From NCBI RefSeq assembly GCF_007830735.1, contig NZ_VLLN01000018.1:1-64000 (forward strand): 64,000 nucleotides of DNA. Reading direction: 5' to 3'. Positions 5,951 to 13,877 of the stretch are shown piece after piece. Position numbers and translations under genes: made by a program. Position 1 is the first letter of the stretch; every line of letters starts with the position of its first letter. Source of the stretch: Geobacter argillaceus. Lineage in GTDB: Bacteria > Desulfobacterota > Desulfuromonadia > Geobacterales > DSM-12255. The notes below the pieces were generated by a model that had not been told where the DNA came from, did no database searches, and worked only from the letters and a program-made list of their open reading frames with translations.

Positions 5951-7069
5951 ATGTCCGGCAAAAACCTTCGCCATGGCTACACGACCGGGGCCTGCGCTGC
6001 CGCGGCCGCCAAGGGGGCGGCGCTTATGCTGCGCGACCGGCAGCCGGTGGCTGCGGTTGAACTCCTCCTCCCGGCCGGTATGACCGCCGCCTTTCACCTC
6101 AATTCCTGCGAGTTGCAGGGGGGGACGGCCATCTGTTCGGTCATCAAGGATGCCGGTGATGACCCGGACGTGACCAACGGTGCCGAGATCAGGGCCGAGC
6201 TCTCCTTGGTTCCCGGGGAGAACGGCAGTATTGTTGTCGCGGGGGGCGAAGGGGTCGGCCGGGTCACCAAGCCCGGTCTGGCCGTGGCCGTGGGCGACTG
6301 GGCCATCAACCCGATACCACGCCGGATGATCGAAGCGGCGGTCCGGGAGGTTTTCCCTCCTGACTCATCACCCCTCACCCCTCACGTTGTTGTCAGCATC
6401 CCCAACGGGGGGGAACTGGCGAAGAAGACCCTGAACGCCCGGCTCGGCATTATCGGTGGGCTTTCCATCCTGGGCACCACCGGCATCGTGCGCCCGATCT
6501 CGGCCAAGGCCTGGACCGACACCATCGACGCCTCCATAGACGTGGCCCTGGCCTGTGGCAGCAGGACCGTGGTCCTGTCCACTGGGCGCACGTCGGAGAT
6601 GGTGGCGCAGCGGTATTTCGGGACTGGGGACTGGGACCCAAGAGGGCCTAAAGGACCGGGGAATGGTAACCCTCTCAAGGAGGAGGCGTTCGTGATGATG
6701 GGGGACCATGTGGGGTACGCCCTGCGGGCCTGTGCCAGGAAGGGGGTGGGGCGGGCCGTCCTTGCCGGCCAGTTCGCCAAGCTCCTGAAGATCGCCTGCT
6801 GCCATGAACAGACCCATGTGACCTCGTCGGAGCTCGATCTGAGGGCGCTGGCGTCATGGCTTGCCGAGACTCCTCACTCCTCACTCCTCACTTCTCACGT
6901 TCGCGAGGCGAACACCGCCCGTCAGGTGCTGGAGATGTCGGGTGACCAGCCGGCGCTCGTGGCGCTGGTCTGCAGCCACGCGGCGGCGTTTGCCCGGCAG
7001 GTGACGCCGACGCTGCCGGTCACGGTTTTGCTGGCGGGGTATGGCGGGGAAGTGCTATATTGCGCCTGA
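5951..7069 (+). CDS. cbiD: Cobalt-precorrin-5B C1-methyltransferase CbiD
   Basis: CbiD methylates C1 using S-adenosylmethionine. It opens with LRHGYTTGACAAAAAKGA, the CbiD signature. PNGGELAKKTLNARLGIIGG and SILGTTGIVRPIS follow around 155-185, and EEAFVMMGDHVGYAL around 250. ATG 5951 was taken; a TTG at 5942 is an alternative and neither has a good Shine-Dalgarno. Three segments (6363-6383, 6620-6640, 6869-6896) are in-frame heptamer repeats that add loops such as DSSPLTPHVV and ETPHSSLLTSHV to an otherwise regular protein. They fall between conserved blocks, so function may be kept. Confidence 0.93.
   Translation: MSGKNLRHGYTTGACAAAAAKGAALMLRDRQPVAAVELLLPAGMTAAFHLNSCELQGGTAICSVIKDAGDDPDVTNGAEIRAELSLVPGENGSIVVAGGEGVGRVTKPGLAVAVGDWAINPIPRRMIEAAVREVFPPDSSPLTPHVVVSIPNGGELAKKTLNARLGIIGGLSILGTTGIVRPISAKAWTDTIDASIDVALACGSRTVVLSTGRTSEMVAQRYFGTGDWDPRGPKGPGNGNPLKEEAFVMMGDHVGYALRACARKGVGRAVLAGQFAKLLKIACCHEQTHVTSSELDLRALASWLAETPHSSLLTSHVREANTARQVLEMSGDQPALVALVCSHAAAFARQVTPTLPVTVLLAGYGGEVLYCA
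6363..6383 (+). repeat. Heptamer repeat inside cbiD (copy 1)
   Basis: The units ACTCATC, ACCCCTC and ACCCCTC stand in tandem and are translated in frame. The same ACCCCTC-type units recur in the cbiH-cbiP linker, and a shorter GGGACTG pair lies at 6620-6633. Confidence 0.65.
6869..6896 (+). repeat. Heptamer repeat inside cbiD (copy 2)
   Basis: Four tandem heptamers, ACTCCTC three times and ACTTCTC once, are translated as part of TPHSSLLTSHV. Three units equal seven codons, so gain or loss of three units keeps the frame. Confidence 0.75.
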
Positions 7070-7096
7070 TTTGGAACTCGGTTTTCGGAGGATGGC

Positions 7097-8314
7097 ATGC
7101 CCCAACAAAAAGTCTATCTGGTCGGTGCCGGTATCACGGGATGGGAAGGGTTCGGCAACAAGGCCCTGGAGGTGATCGGCAAGGCTGAAGTCCTGATCGG
7201 CCACCAGCGGCATCTGGATATTTTCCCCGACTTTGCCGGGGAAAAGCGGGTCCTGGGAGAGCTGGCGGAGATGCTCGATTTCCTCAGGGAGACCGACCGG
7301 CGGACCGTGGTGCTCGGCTCGGGAGATCCCAATTTCTTTGGCGTGGCCCGCTTCCTTCTGCGAAACATCCCCAAGGAACGGATCGAGATCTTTCCCAACC
7401 TCACCAGCGTCCAGTATGCCTTTGCCCGGATCAAGGAACCATGGGACGATGCCATCTTCGTCTCGTGCCACGGCCGGGAACTGCACCGGGCCATCGACCG
7501 GATTGTGGCCGCCGAGAAGGTGGCGGTGCTGACCGACAAGGTGAACACCCCGGCAGCCATTGCCCGGGAGCTGATCGAACGTGGCGCGGAAGGGTACGAG
7601 GCCTGGCTCTGTGAAGATCTCGGCACGCCGGAGGAGCGGTTCACCAGGACCGACGTGAAGGGGCTTCTGGATATTCCCGCCTCCCCCCTGAACATCCTGA
7701 TTCTGATCAAGGCCTGGGAGCCTTCCCTTACCCAGTATCCGCTGATTGGCGTCGAAGACGAGGAGTTCGCGGCGATCAAGAAACTGATCACCAAGCAGGA
7801 GGTCCGGGCCGTTACCCTGGCCAAGCTCCAGCTGCAGGACGATCTGATCTTGTGGGATATCGGCGCCGGCAGCGGCTCGGTATCCATCGAGGCATCGAAC
7901 CTGATGCCCAACGGCAAGATCTACGCCTTGGAGCGGAACCCGCAGTATGTCGTGTTCCTGCGGGACAACCTGAAAAAGTTCGTGGCCCGTAACGTCAAGT
8001 TGGTGGAGTCCTTTGCCCCGGAAGGGCTCGAAGATCTCCCCGATCCGGACCGGGTGTTCATCGGCGGTTCCGGCGGCATGCTGGAGGAGATCATCGAGGC
8101 GGTGGACCGGCGTCTGAAACAGGATGGAATGATCGTCCTGAACGCCGTCACCCTGGACACCCTGACCAAGGCGGTGGAGTTTCTGGAGGACCACGGCTAC
8201 ACCGTGGAGGTCACCTGCGTCAATATCGCCAAGACCCGCGGGCTGTCGGAGTACAAGCTGTTCGAGTCCCAGAATCCTGTCTACATCATTACCGCCTGGA
8301 AAGGTGACGAATAG
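7097..8314 (+). CDS. cbiET: CbiE-CbiT fusion, precorrin-6Y/7 methyltransferase-decarboxylase
   Basis: The N-terminal half (about 1-210) is a CbiE tetrapyrrole methylase (VYLVGAGITGWEGFG, then VVLGSGDPNFFGVARFLL). The C-terminal half is CbiT with a Rossmann SAM site (LWDIGAGSGSVSIEASNLMP, near 250-270) and YALERNPQYV. Together they methylate C5 and C15 and remove the C12 acetate carboxyl, as in CobL. The 405-residue length is normal for the fusion. CGGAGGA at 7086-7092 is a good Shine-Dalgarno. The stop region overlaps cbiL. Confidence 0.94.
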   Translation: MPQQKVYLVGAGITGWEGFGNKALEVIGKAEVLIGHQRHLDIFPDFAGEKRVLGELAEMLDFLRETDRRTVVLGSGDPNFFGVARFLLRNIPKERIEIFPNLTSVQYAFARIKEPWDDAIFVSCHGRELHRAIDRIVAAEKVAVLTDKVNTPAAIARELIERGAEGYEAWLCEDLGTPEERFTRTDVKGLLDIPASPLNILILIKAWEPSLTQYPLIGVEDEEFAAIKKLITKQEVRAVTLAKLQLQDDLILWDIGAGSGSVSIEASNLMPNGKIYALERNPQYVVFLRDNLKKFVARNVKLVESFAPEGLEDLPDPDRVFIGGSGGMLEEIIEAVDRRLKQDGMIVLNAVTLDTLTKAVEFLEDHGYTVEVTCVNIAKTRGLSEYKLFESQNPVYIITAWKGDE

Positions 8315-9030
8315 TGGCAAAAATCTACGCGGTCGGCGTCGGCCCCGGCGATCCCGAACTCCTCACCCGCAAGGCCGAGCGGATCATCCGGGAGGTGCCG
8401 GTCATCTGCGCCCCGACCGGGGCGGCCGATGCGGCCAGCTATGCCCTTTCCATTGTCGAGCCGTTTATCGACCGGTCCCGGCAGGAACTGCTGGTCCAAG
8501 TTTTTCCCATGAAAAAGGACCAGGCGGGACTGGCCGCTTTCTGGGAAGAGGCGGCGGCCCAAGTGGCGGAGCGGGTCAGGGCCGGCCAGGACGTGGCATT
8601 CATCACCATTGGCGATCCGTTCCTCTACTCCACCTTCCTCTATCTCTATCGGATTTTCAAGGAGTGCTATCCGGAGATTCCGGTCGAGGTGGTGCCGGGG
8701 ATCTCCAGCATCAATGCCGCTGCTGCCGCGGCCGGCGTGCCGCTCGGGATGACTGCCGACCGGATCGCCATCCTGCCGGCGACCTACGAGGACGACGAAC
8801 TGCGCCGCACCTTTGCCGCCTTCGATACCGTGATCCTGATGAAGGTGCATCGGGTGTTCGACCGGGTCTATACCCTGCTGAAGGAATTGGGGCTGGAGAA
8901 CCATGCGGTCTTTGTCCGGCGGGTCGGAGGGACGGACGAGGAGGTGGTCTCTGCCCTGGATACCCTGGTGGGGAAGCCGTTGGACTATCTCTCCCTCCTG
9001 ATCGTCACGAAACATTCAATAGCGAGGTGA
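8314..9030 (+). CDS. cbiL: Cobalt-precorrin-2 C20-methyltransferase CbiL
   Basis: This 238-residue tetrapyrrole methylase begins IYAVGVGPGDPELLTRKAE, the P-loop-like SAM motif of the family, followed by VAFITIGDPFLYSTFLYL and VVPGISSINAAAAAAGVPL. The VGVGPGDPELLT...Y-x-x-x-F pattern and gene context favour the C20 enzyme over other family members. It starts at GTG 8314, overlapping the cbiET stop (TAGTG). Confidence 0.92.
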   Translation: MAKIYAVGVGPGDPELLTRKAERIIREVPVICAPTGAADAASYALSIVEPFIDRSRQELLVQVFPMKKDQAGLAAFWEEAAAQVAERVRAGQDVAFITIGDPFLYSTFLYLYRIFKECYPEIPVEVVPGISSINAAAAAAGVPLGMTADRIAILPATYEDDELRRTFAAFDTVILMKVHRVFDRVYTLLKELGLENHAVFVRRVGGTDEEVVSALDTLVGKPLDYLSLLIVTKHSIAR

Positions 9031-9033
9031 ACC

Positions 9034-9414
9034 ATGCGGACCGTCCGGTTGTCGTTCATTCTGGCCCTGCTCGCCCTTTTCCTTCTCCCGTGCGTGTCGG
9101 CCGTTGCCGCTGATGAGGCGGCACCCGATAGCTCGACTCAATCAGCGGAAGCGCCTCAAGTGGCGGTTCCCCCCCCTGCACCGGCACCGGTCATCGAATT
9201 GGGCCGTTATCGTCTGTTCGATGGTCAGTATGCCACCAGTGCCGTCAGTGGTGAGCAGACTTCGGAACGGCACCTGTTCAAGCTCGACTCCGTGACCGGC
9301 AACGTCTGGATCGGCAGGCAGGTGCAGTTCGTGGACAGGAAGAGCGGCCGGTTGGTGCAGCAGCGCTACTGGGAACCGTTCGAGCAGTACCTGACGACAC
9401 CGCAGTCGAAGTAA
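9034..9414 (+). CDS. Small exported protein of unknown function in the B12 operon
   Basis: This 126-residue protein has a Sec signal peptide (RTVRLSFILALLALFLL, cleavage likely after SAVAA near residue 27), an Ala/Pro/Glu-rich spacer (28-57) and a compact end. The end reads ELGRYRLFDGQYAT, HLFKLDSVTGNVWIG and YWEPFEQYL. The GRY...FKLD-x-x-TG-x-x-W arrangement resembles a small domain found in various secreted or lipid-linked bacterial proteins of unknown role. It lies 3 bp after cbiL and 42 bp before cbiF, so it is co-transcribed. An envelope protein in this pathway is unexpected; a corrinoid or cobalt handling role would be speculation. Confidence 0.75.
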   Translation: MRTVRLSFILALLALFLLPCVSAVAADEAAPDSSTQSAEAPQVAVPPPAPAPVIELGRYRLFDGQYATSAVSGEQTSERHLFKLDSVTGNVWIGRQVQFVDRKSGRLVQQRYWEPFEQYLTTPQSK

Positions 9415-9456
9415 GGATGATCTGCTGCGGTTGTCGCGGCAGTCGGGAGGTATTCT

Positions 9457-10233
9457 TTGTCGTCCATTGCATTTGTCGGTGCCGGCCCGGGCGATGCCGA
9501 GCTGATCACCGTTAAGGGAGCCCGCCTGCTGGGTGAGGCCGATGTGGTGGTCTTTGCCGGAAGCCTGGTGGACCGGGAACTGGTGCGTATCCATGCGCCG
9601 AACGCGGTCGTGTATGACTCGGCCGGCATGACTCTGGCCGAGACGACGCAGGTCCTGGCCGAGGCGGCAGTTGCCGGGCAGCGGGCAGTGCGGCTCCACA
9701 CCGGCGACCCTGCCATCTACGGTGCCATCCAGGAACAGATGGCCGAACTGGACCGGCTCGGCATCGGCTACAGCGTGGTGCCGGGGGTGACGAGCGCCTT
9801 TGCCGCCGCCGCCGCCCTCAGGCAGGAACTGACCTTGCCCGAGGTCTCCCAGACCGTCATCATCACCCGCCTGGCCGGCCGGACCCCGGTGCCGGAGCGG
9901 GAGCGGCTGGCCGAGATCGCCCGTATCGGTGCCACCATGGTCATCTACCTGTCGGTTTCCATGATCGAGCGGGTGGTGGCGGAACTCCTGCAGGGGGCCT
10001 ACACCCCGGCGACCCCGGTGGCCGTGGTGGCCAGGGCCTCGTGGCCCGACGAACAGACCGTCGAGGGGACCCTGGCGGACATTGCCGCCAGGGTGCGGGA
10101 GGCGGGCATCGGCAAGCAGGCCCTGATCCTCGTCGGCGATGTGCTGAAGGCGCGGCGCGAGGGACTGAAGGCGGTGTCCAAGCTGTACGACCGGGAGTTT
10201 TCCCATGAATTCCGCAGTGGCATAGTTGCCTGA
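9457..10233 (+). CDS. cbiF: Cobalt-precorrin-4 C11-methyltransferase CbiF
   Basis: This 258-residue tetrapyrrole methylase shows IAFVGAGPGDAELITVKGAR, HTGDPAIYGAIQEQMAELDR and VVPGVTSAFAAAAALRQELT. The last segment, with TLPEVSQTVIITRLAGRTPV, is characteristic of CbiF/CobM. It methylates C11 before ring contraction is completed by CbiG. The start is TTG 9457, chosen because GGGAGG (9445-9450) is 6 nt upstream and the SAM motif begins within six residues. Confidence 0.93.
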   Translation: MSSIAFVGAGPGDAELITVKGARLLGEADVVVFAGSLVDRELVRIHAPNAVVYDSAGMTLAETTQVLAEAAVAGQRAVRLHTGDPAIYGAIQEQMAELDRLGIGYSVVPGVTSAFAAAAALRQELTLPEVSQTVIITRLAGRTPVPERERLAEIARIGATMVIYLSVSMIERVVAELLQGAYTPATPVAVVARASWPDEQTVEGTLADIAARVREAGIGKQALILVGDVLKARREGLKAVSKLYDREFSHEFRSGIVA

Positions 10234-10235
10234 CC

Positions 10236-11285
10236 GTGCCTGTTGCCATCATCGCCATAACCCGCAATGGTGCCCGCCTCGGCGCCAGGCTGCACGAGGG
10301 GCTCGGCGCCGATCTGTACGTGCTGCGGAAATACCGCGGCCAGGCCGGCGCTGCGGCCCGGGGCTTCGACGACCTGAAGGAACTTCTCCCCCGGCTGTGG
10401 CAGGATCATGACGGCATCGTTGCGATCATGGCCACCGGCATTGTGGTCCGCCTGACCGCCCCCCTGCTGGCCGGGAAGGAAGTGGACCCGGCAGTGGTGG
10501 TGATGGACGAGGCGGGCAAGTTCGCAATATCGCTCCTCTCCGGCCACCTGGGCGGCGGCAATGAACTGGCTGAGCGGTGCGCCTTCGTTACCGGGGCCAG
10601 GGCCGTCATCACCACTGCCACCGACGCCAACGGCCTCCCCTCCTTCGATATGCTGGCCAAGGACCATGGGTGGGTCATCGACGACCTGGGCCGGGTAAAG
10701 GTCCTGAACAGCCTGCTCCTGGACAACGGGGAGATCGCCGTGGTGGATGCCACTGGGCTGGTCCGCTCGTATTTTCATGGCCGGGGCAGGCTGGTCTTTT
10801 TCGACACCTTTGTTGCCGCGGTGCGCAGCGGCGCCAAGGGGGTCGTCTTTGTCGCCAACAGTATCGTTCCCCCCCAGTTTCAGGCCGAGAACCTCCTGGT
10901 ACTCCGACCGCGGAACCTGGTGCTGGGGGTTGGCTGCAACAGAGGCACGACCCGGGATGAGATCGAAGGGGTGATCACGGCCAACCTGAAGCGGCTTTTT
11001 CTGTCGCCCCGCAGCATCGCCTGCCTTGCCACGGCAGAGGCCAAACGGGAAGAGCCCGGGCTCGTTGACTGCGCTGCCTCGCTGGAAGTGCCGTTGCAAT
11101 GGTTTTCGAGCGAGGAGCTGAACAGCGTGGCAGCGCCGAGCCCGGTGTCGGAACATGCCCTGAAGGCCATCGGCGCTACAGGGGTGGCCGAGCCGGCGGC
11201 ACTCCTGGCTTCACACGGCGGGGAGCTGCTCCTGAAGAAGGTGAAGGACGGCAACGTGACACTGGCAATTGCTGAGATGGGGTGA
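10236..11285 (+). CDS. cbiG: Cobalt-precorrin-5A hydrolase CbiG
   Basis: CbiG opens the delta-lactone and releases the C20 fragment as acetaldehyde. The N-terminal domain has VAIIAITRNGARLGARL and the block LLSGHLGGGNELAER. The C-terminal CobE-like domain carries LVLGVGCNRGTTRDEIEGVI, all family signatures. GTG 10236 lies 2 bp after the cbiF stop and lacks a clear Shine-Dalgarno, suggesting coupled translation. A fold-back element begins 2 bp after the stop. Confidence 0.93.
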   Translation: MPVAIIAITRNGARLGARLHEGLGADLYVLRKYRGQAGAAARGFDDLKELLPRLWQDHDGIVAIMATGIVVRLTAPLLAGKEVDPAVVVMDEAGKFAISLLSGHLGGGNELAERCAFVTGARAVITTATDANGLPSFDMLAKDHGWVIDDLGRVKVLNSLLLDNGEIAVVDATGLVRSYFHGRGRLVFFDTFVAAVRSGAKGVVFVANSIVPPQFQAENLLVLRPRNLVLGVGCNRGTTRDEIEGVITANLKRLFLSPRSIACLATAEAKREEPGLVDCAASLEVPLQWFSSEELNSVAAPSPVSEHALKAIGATGVAEPAALLASHGGELLLKKVKDGNVTLAIAEMG

Positions 11286-11287
11286 AG

Positions 11288-11484
11288 GTGGAGTCGTGAC
11301 GGCTACCGCACCGTTTCGCTCCGCGTGCCGCTCGCACCGCCGCTGTACGGCTCATTGCGCTAGCGGCCTGTAACTCGCCCTGACGGGCTCAAACAGACAG
11401 GCCGCTGGACGCTCCATGTCGCCTACAGTGGCTGGTACTCGGGCACAGTCGTTTTTGTCGGCACGGCATCCGTCACGACTCCAC
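11288..11484. mobile_element. 197-bp fold-back (MITE-like) element with 15-bp terminal inverted repeats
   Basis: GTGGAGTCGTGACGG (11288-11302) is exactly inverted at 11470-11484. The whole element is an imperfect palindrome: the left half read forward and the right half read in reverse complement align with few gaps, meeting at a core stem AGCGGCCTGT/ACAGGCCGCT that holds a nested CCCTGACGGG hairpin. It contains no ORF of its own. It sits exactly between cbiG and cbiH. No target-site duplication is obvious. It could also be a structured intercistronic RNA. Confidence 0.65.
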
Positions 11485-11497
11485 AGAGAGGTTAGTA

Positions 11498-13834
11498 ATG
11501 GGAAAGCTGTTCGTCGTCGGGACCGGTCCGGGCGACCTGAGACATATGACCTTCGAGGCCCAGGCTGCCATCCGGGCCAGTGAGGCCGTGGTCGGCTACA
11601 AAGTCTACCTCGATCTGATCCGGCCGCTCTTGTTCGGCAAGGAAGTGGTTTCCTCCGGCATGATGCGCGAGGTGGAGCGCTGCCGCGCCGCCCTGGAGCT
11701 TGCCGTTGCCGGCAGGACCGTGGCCCTTGTTTCCGGCGGCGATGCCGGGATCTACGGCATGGCCGGGTTGGTGCTGGAACTCCTGGAAAAGGAAGCGGCT
11801 GAGAATCCGCCGGAAGTCGTGGTGGTACCCGGTATCTCCGCTCTGCAGGCGGCTGCATCGGTCCTGGGCGCCCCGCTCATGCACGATTTTGCCGCCATCT
11901 CTCTCTCCGACCTCCTGACCCCCTGGACGACCATCCAGAAGCGGCTCAAGGCAGCAGCAGCAGCCGATTTCGTCGTTGCCCTCTACAACCCGCGGAGCAA
12001 AGGACGGGTAAAGCAGCTGGAAGAGGCGCGGGCAATCTTTCTGAACGGCCGCCGCCGGGAAACGCCGGTGGGGATCGTCCGTAATGCCTGCCGGGAGGGA
12101 GAAGAGCGGATCGTCACCACTTTGGGAGCGATGCTTGAGCATCCGATCGACATGTTCAGCACGGTCATCATCGGTAACGCTGCGACGTTCGTAGACAGAG
12201 CCGGCCGGATAGTGACGCCGCGGGGGTATGCGGCGAAGAGTGAGGAGAAAGGAGTGAGGAGTGAGGCGCGAAAGGCGGAAGAATCGCTCCTCACCCCTCA
12301 CCCCTCACCCCTCACCGACAAAAGGTGCACGGCACTTTTTGTCGCCGGTACCGCCTCGGATGTGGGGAAGTCGGTCCTGACGGCCGGGCTCTGCCGCCTG
12401 TTCAGGCGCCGCGGGCTCAGGGTCGCGCCGTTCAAGTCCCAGAACATGGCCCTGAACGCGGCCGTGACCCCCGAAGGAGGAGAGATCGGCCGGGCCCAGG
12501 CGGTCCAGGCTGCTGCCTGCCGTATCCCTTCACACACCGACATGAACCCGGTACTGCTCAAGCCGACCACCGATCTGGGGAGCCAGGTGATCGTCCAGGG
12601 CGAGGTGGTTGGCACCATGTCGGTACAGGAGTACAACGCCTTCAAGCCGCAGGCGTTCGAGAAGGTGCGGGAGAGTTACGCCCGGCTGCGGGAGGCGTTC
12701 GATTTCGTGGTGATCGAGGGGGCCGGGAGCATTGCCGAGATCAACCTGAAGGCCCACGACATCGCCAACCTGCGGGTGGCGGTGATGGCCGACTGCCCGG
12801 TGCTGCTGGTGGCCGACATCGACCGTGGCGGGGTCTTCGCCCAGATCGTCGGTACCCTTGAGCTCCTGGAACCGGACGAACGGGCGAGGATAGCCGGTGT
12901 CATTATCAACAAATTCCGCGGCGACTCCTCCCTGTTGGGGCCGGGAATCAGCTTCGTCGAGCAGCGTACCGGCGTGCCGGTCCTGGGGGTGATTCCCTGG
13001 TTTACCGGGTTCAGAATTCCGGAAGAGGACAGTGTGGCGCTGGAGAGACGGAGAACTCAGGGCTCGGGGGAAGGGACGGTTCGCATCGGGGTGGTCAGGC
13101 TGCCGCGTATCAGCAACTATACCGACTTCGATGCACTTGAGGGGGAAGAGGATGTTGAGCTCTCCTACCTGGATGAACCGCAACTGCTGGAAGGGCTTGA
13201 TTTACTGATCGTGCCCGGAAGCAAGGCGACCATTGCCGATCTGGCCTTCCTGCAGGATTCGGGGCTGGCCGCGGCCATTAAGACCTTTAGCGGCCCGGTG
13301 GTCGGCGTCTGCGGCGGGTATCAGATGCTGGGAATGCGGGTGAGCGACCCCCATGGCGTGGAATCCGGCGACCAGCGTGAAGCCGAGGGGCTGGGGCTCT
13401 TGGACGTGGTGACGGTGATGCTGCCCCACAAGGAGACCCACCAGGTGACGGCCGAACTCCTGCCGGCCGGTTTTCTGGTCGCCACCCGCTGCAGCCGGGA
13501 GCTGACCGGCTACGAGATCCATATGGGGGAGACCATCCTCGGTCCCAAGGCCGACTCCTTTGCCAGGATCACCCGGCGTTCCGGAGAGGAGACCGAGATC
13601 CTCGACGGCGCGGTCTCCAGAGACGGGCGGGTGTTCGGGACCTATCTGCACGGCATTTTCGACAACGATCGGTTTCGCACCGCCTTCCTGAACCGGCTCC
13701 GTACGGCCAAAGGTTTGACCGAGCGATCGGTGCCGATCCGGGCCGCCGATCCCCTTGACCTCCTGGCCGATCACCTGGAACGGCATCTGGATCTGGCCAA
13801 GGTCTGGGCCATCTGCGGTTTGACGCCTGCATGA
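11498..13834 (+). CDS. CbiH-CbiP fusion: precorrin-3B C17-methyltransferase + cobyric acid synthase
   Basis: Residues about 1-243 are CbiH/CobJ (LFVVGTGPGDLRHMTFEAQA, SGGDAGIYGMAGLVLELLE, VVVVPGISALQAAASVLGAP, DLLTPWTTIQKRL). Residues about 282-778 are CbiP/CobQ, which amidates four side chains with glutamine and ATP. It has VAGTASDVGKSVLTAGLCR (dethiobiotin-synthetase-like P-loop), FKSQNMALNA and a class I amidotransferase half with the nucleophile in VGVCGGYQMLG and a distal IHMGET segment. Residues 244-281 are a linker largely encoded by inverted heptamer repeats. No internal start for CbiP is visible. The two steps are far apart in the pathway, so the fusion is unusual. Confidence 0.92.
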   Translation: MGKLFVVGTGPGDLRHMTFEAQAAIRASEAVVGYKVYLDLIRPLLFGKEVVSSGMMREVERCRAALELAVAGRTVALVSGGDAGIYGMAGLVLELLEKEAAENPPEVVVVPGISALQAAASVLGAPLMHDFAAISLSDLLTPWTTIQKRLKAAAAADFVVALYNPRSKGRVKQLEEARAIFLNGRRRETPVGIVRNACREGEERIVTTLGAMLEHPIDMFSTVIIGNAATFVDRAGRIVTPRGYAAKSEEKGVRSEARKAEESLLTPHPSPLTDKRCTALFVAGTASDVGKSVLTAGLCRLFRRRGLRVAPFKSQNMALNAAVTPEGGEIGRAQAVQAAACRIPSHTDMNPVLLKPTTDLGSQVIVQGEVVGTMSVQEYNAFKPQAFEKVRESYARLREAFDFVVIEGAGSIAEINLKAHDIANLRVAVMADCPVLLVADIDRGGVFAQIVGTLELLEPDERARIAGVIINKFRGDSSLLGPGISFVEQRTGVPVLGVIPWFTGFRIPEEDSVALERRRTQGSGEGTVRIGVVRLPRISNYTDFDALEGEEDVELSYLDEPQLLEGLDLLIVPGSKATIADLAFLQDSGLAAAIKTFSGPVVGVCGGYQMLGMRVSDPHGVESGDQREAEGLGLLDVVTVMLPHKETHQVTAELLPAGFLVATRCSRELTGYEIHMGETILGPKADSFARITRRSGEETEILDGAVSRDGRVFGTYLHGIFDNDRFRTAFLNRLRTAKGLTERSVPIRAADPLDLLADHLERHLDLAKVWAICGLTPA
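12240..12314. repeat. Inverted heptamer arrays forming the CbiH-CbiP linker
   Basis: GTGAGGA, GAAAGGA, GTGAGGA and GTGAGGC (12240-12267) face CTCCTCA and three CCCCTCA units (12287-12314) across 19 bp. The inner units can pair as a hairpin. All of it is translated between the two enzyme domains. Confidence 0.75.
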
Positions 13835-13877
13835 GCAGCCCCTCCATGGATGGGCACACCCCGCAGCTGGCCGAGGC

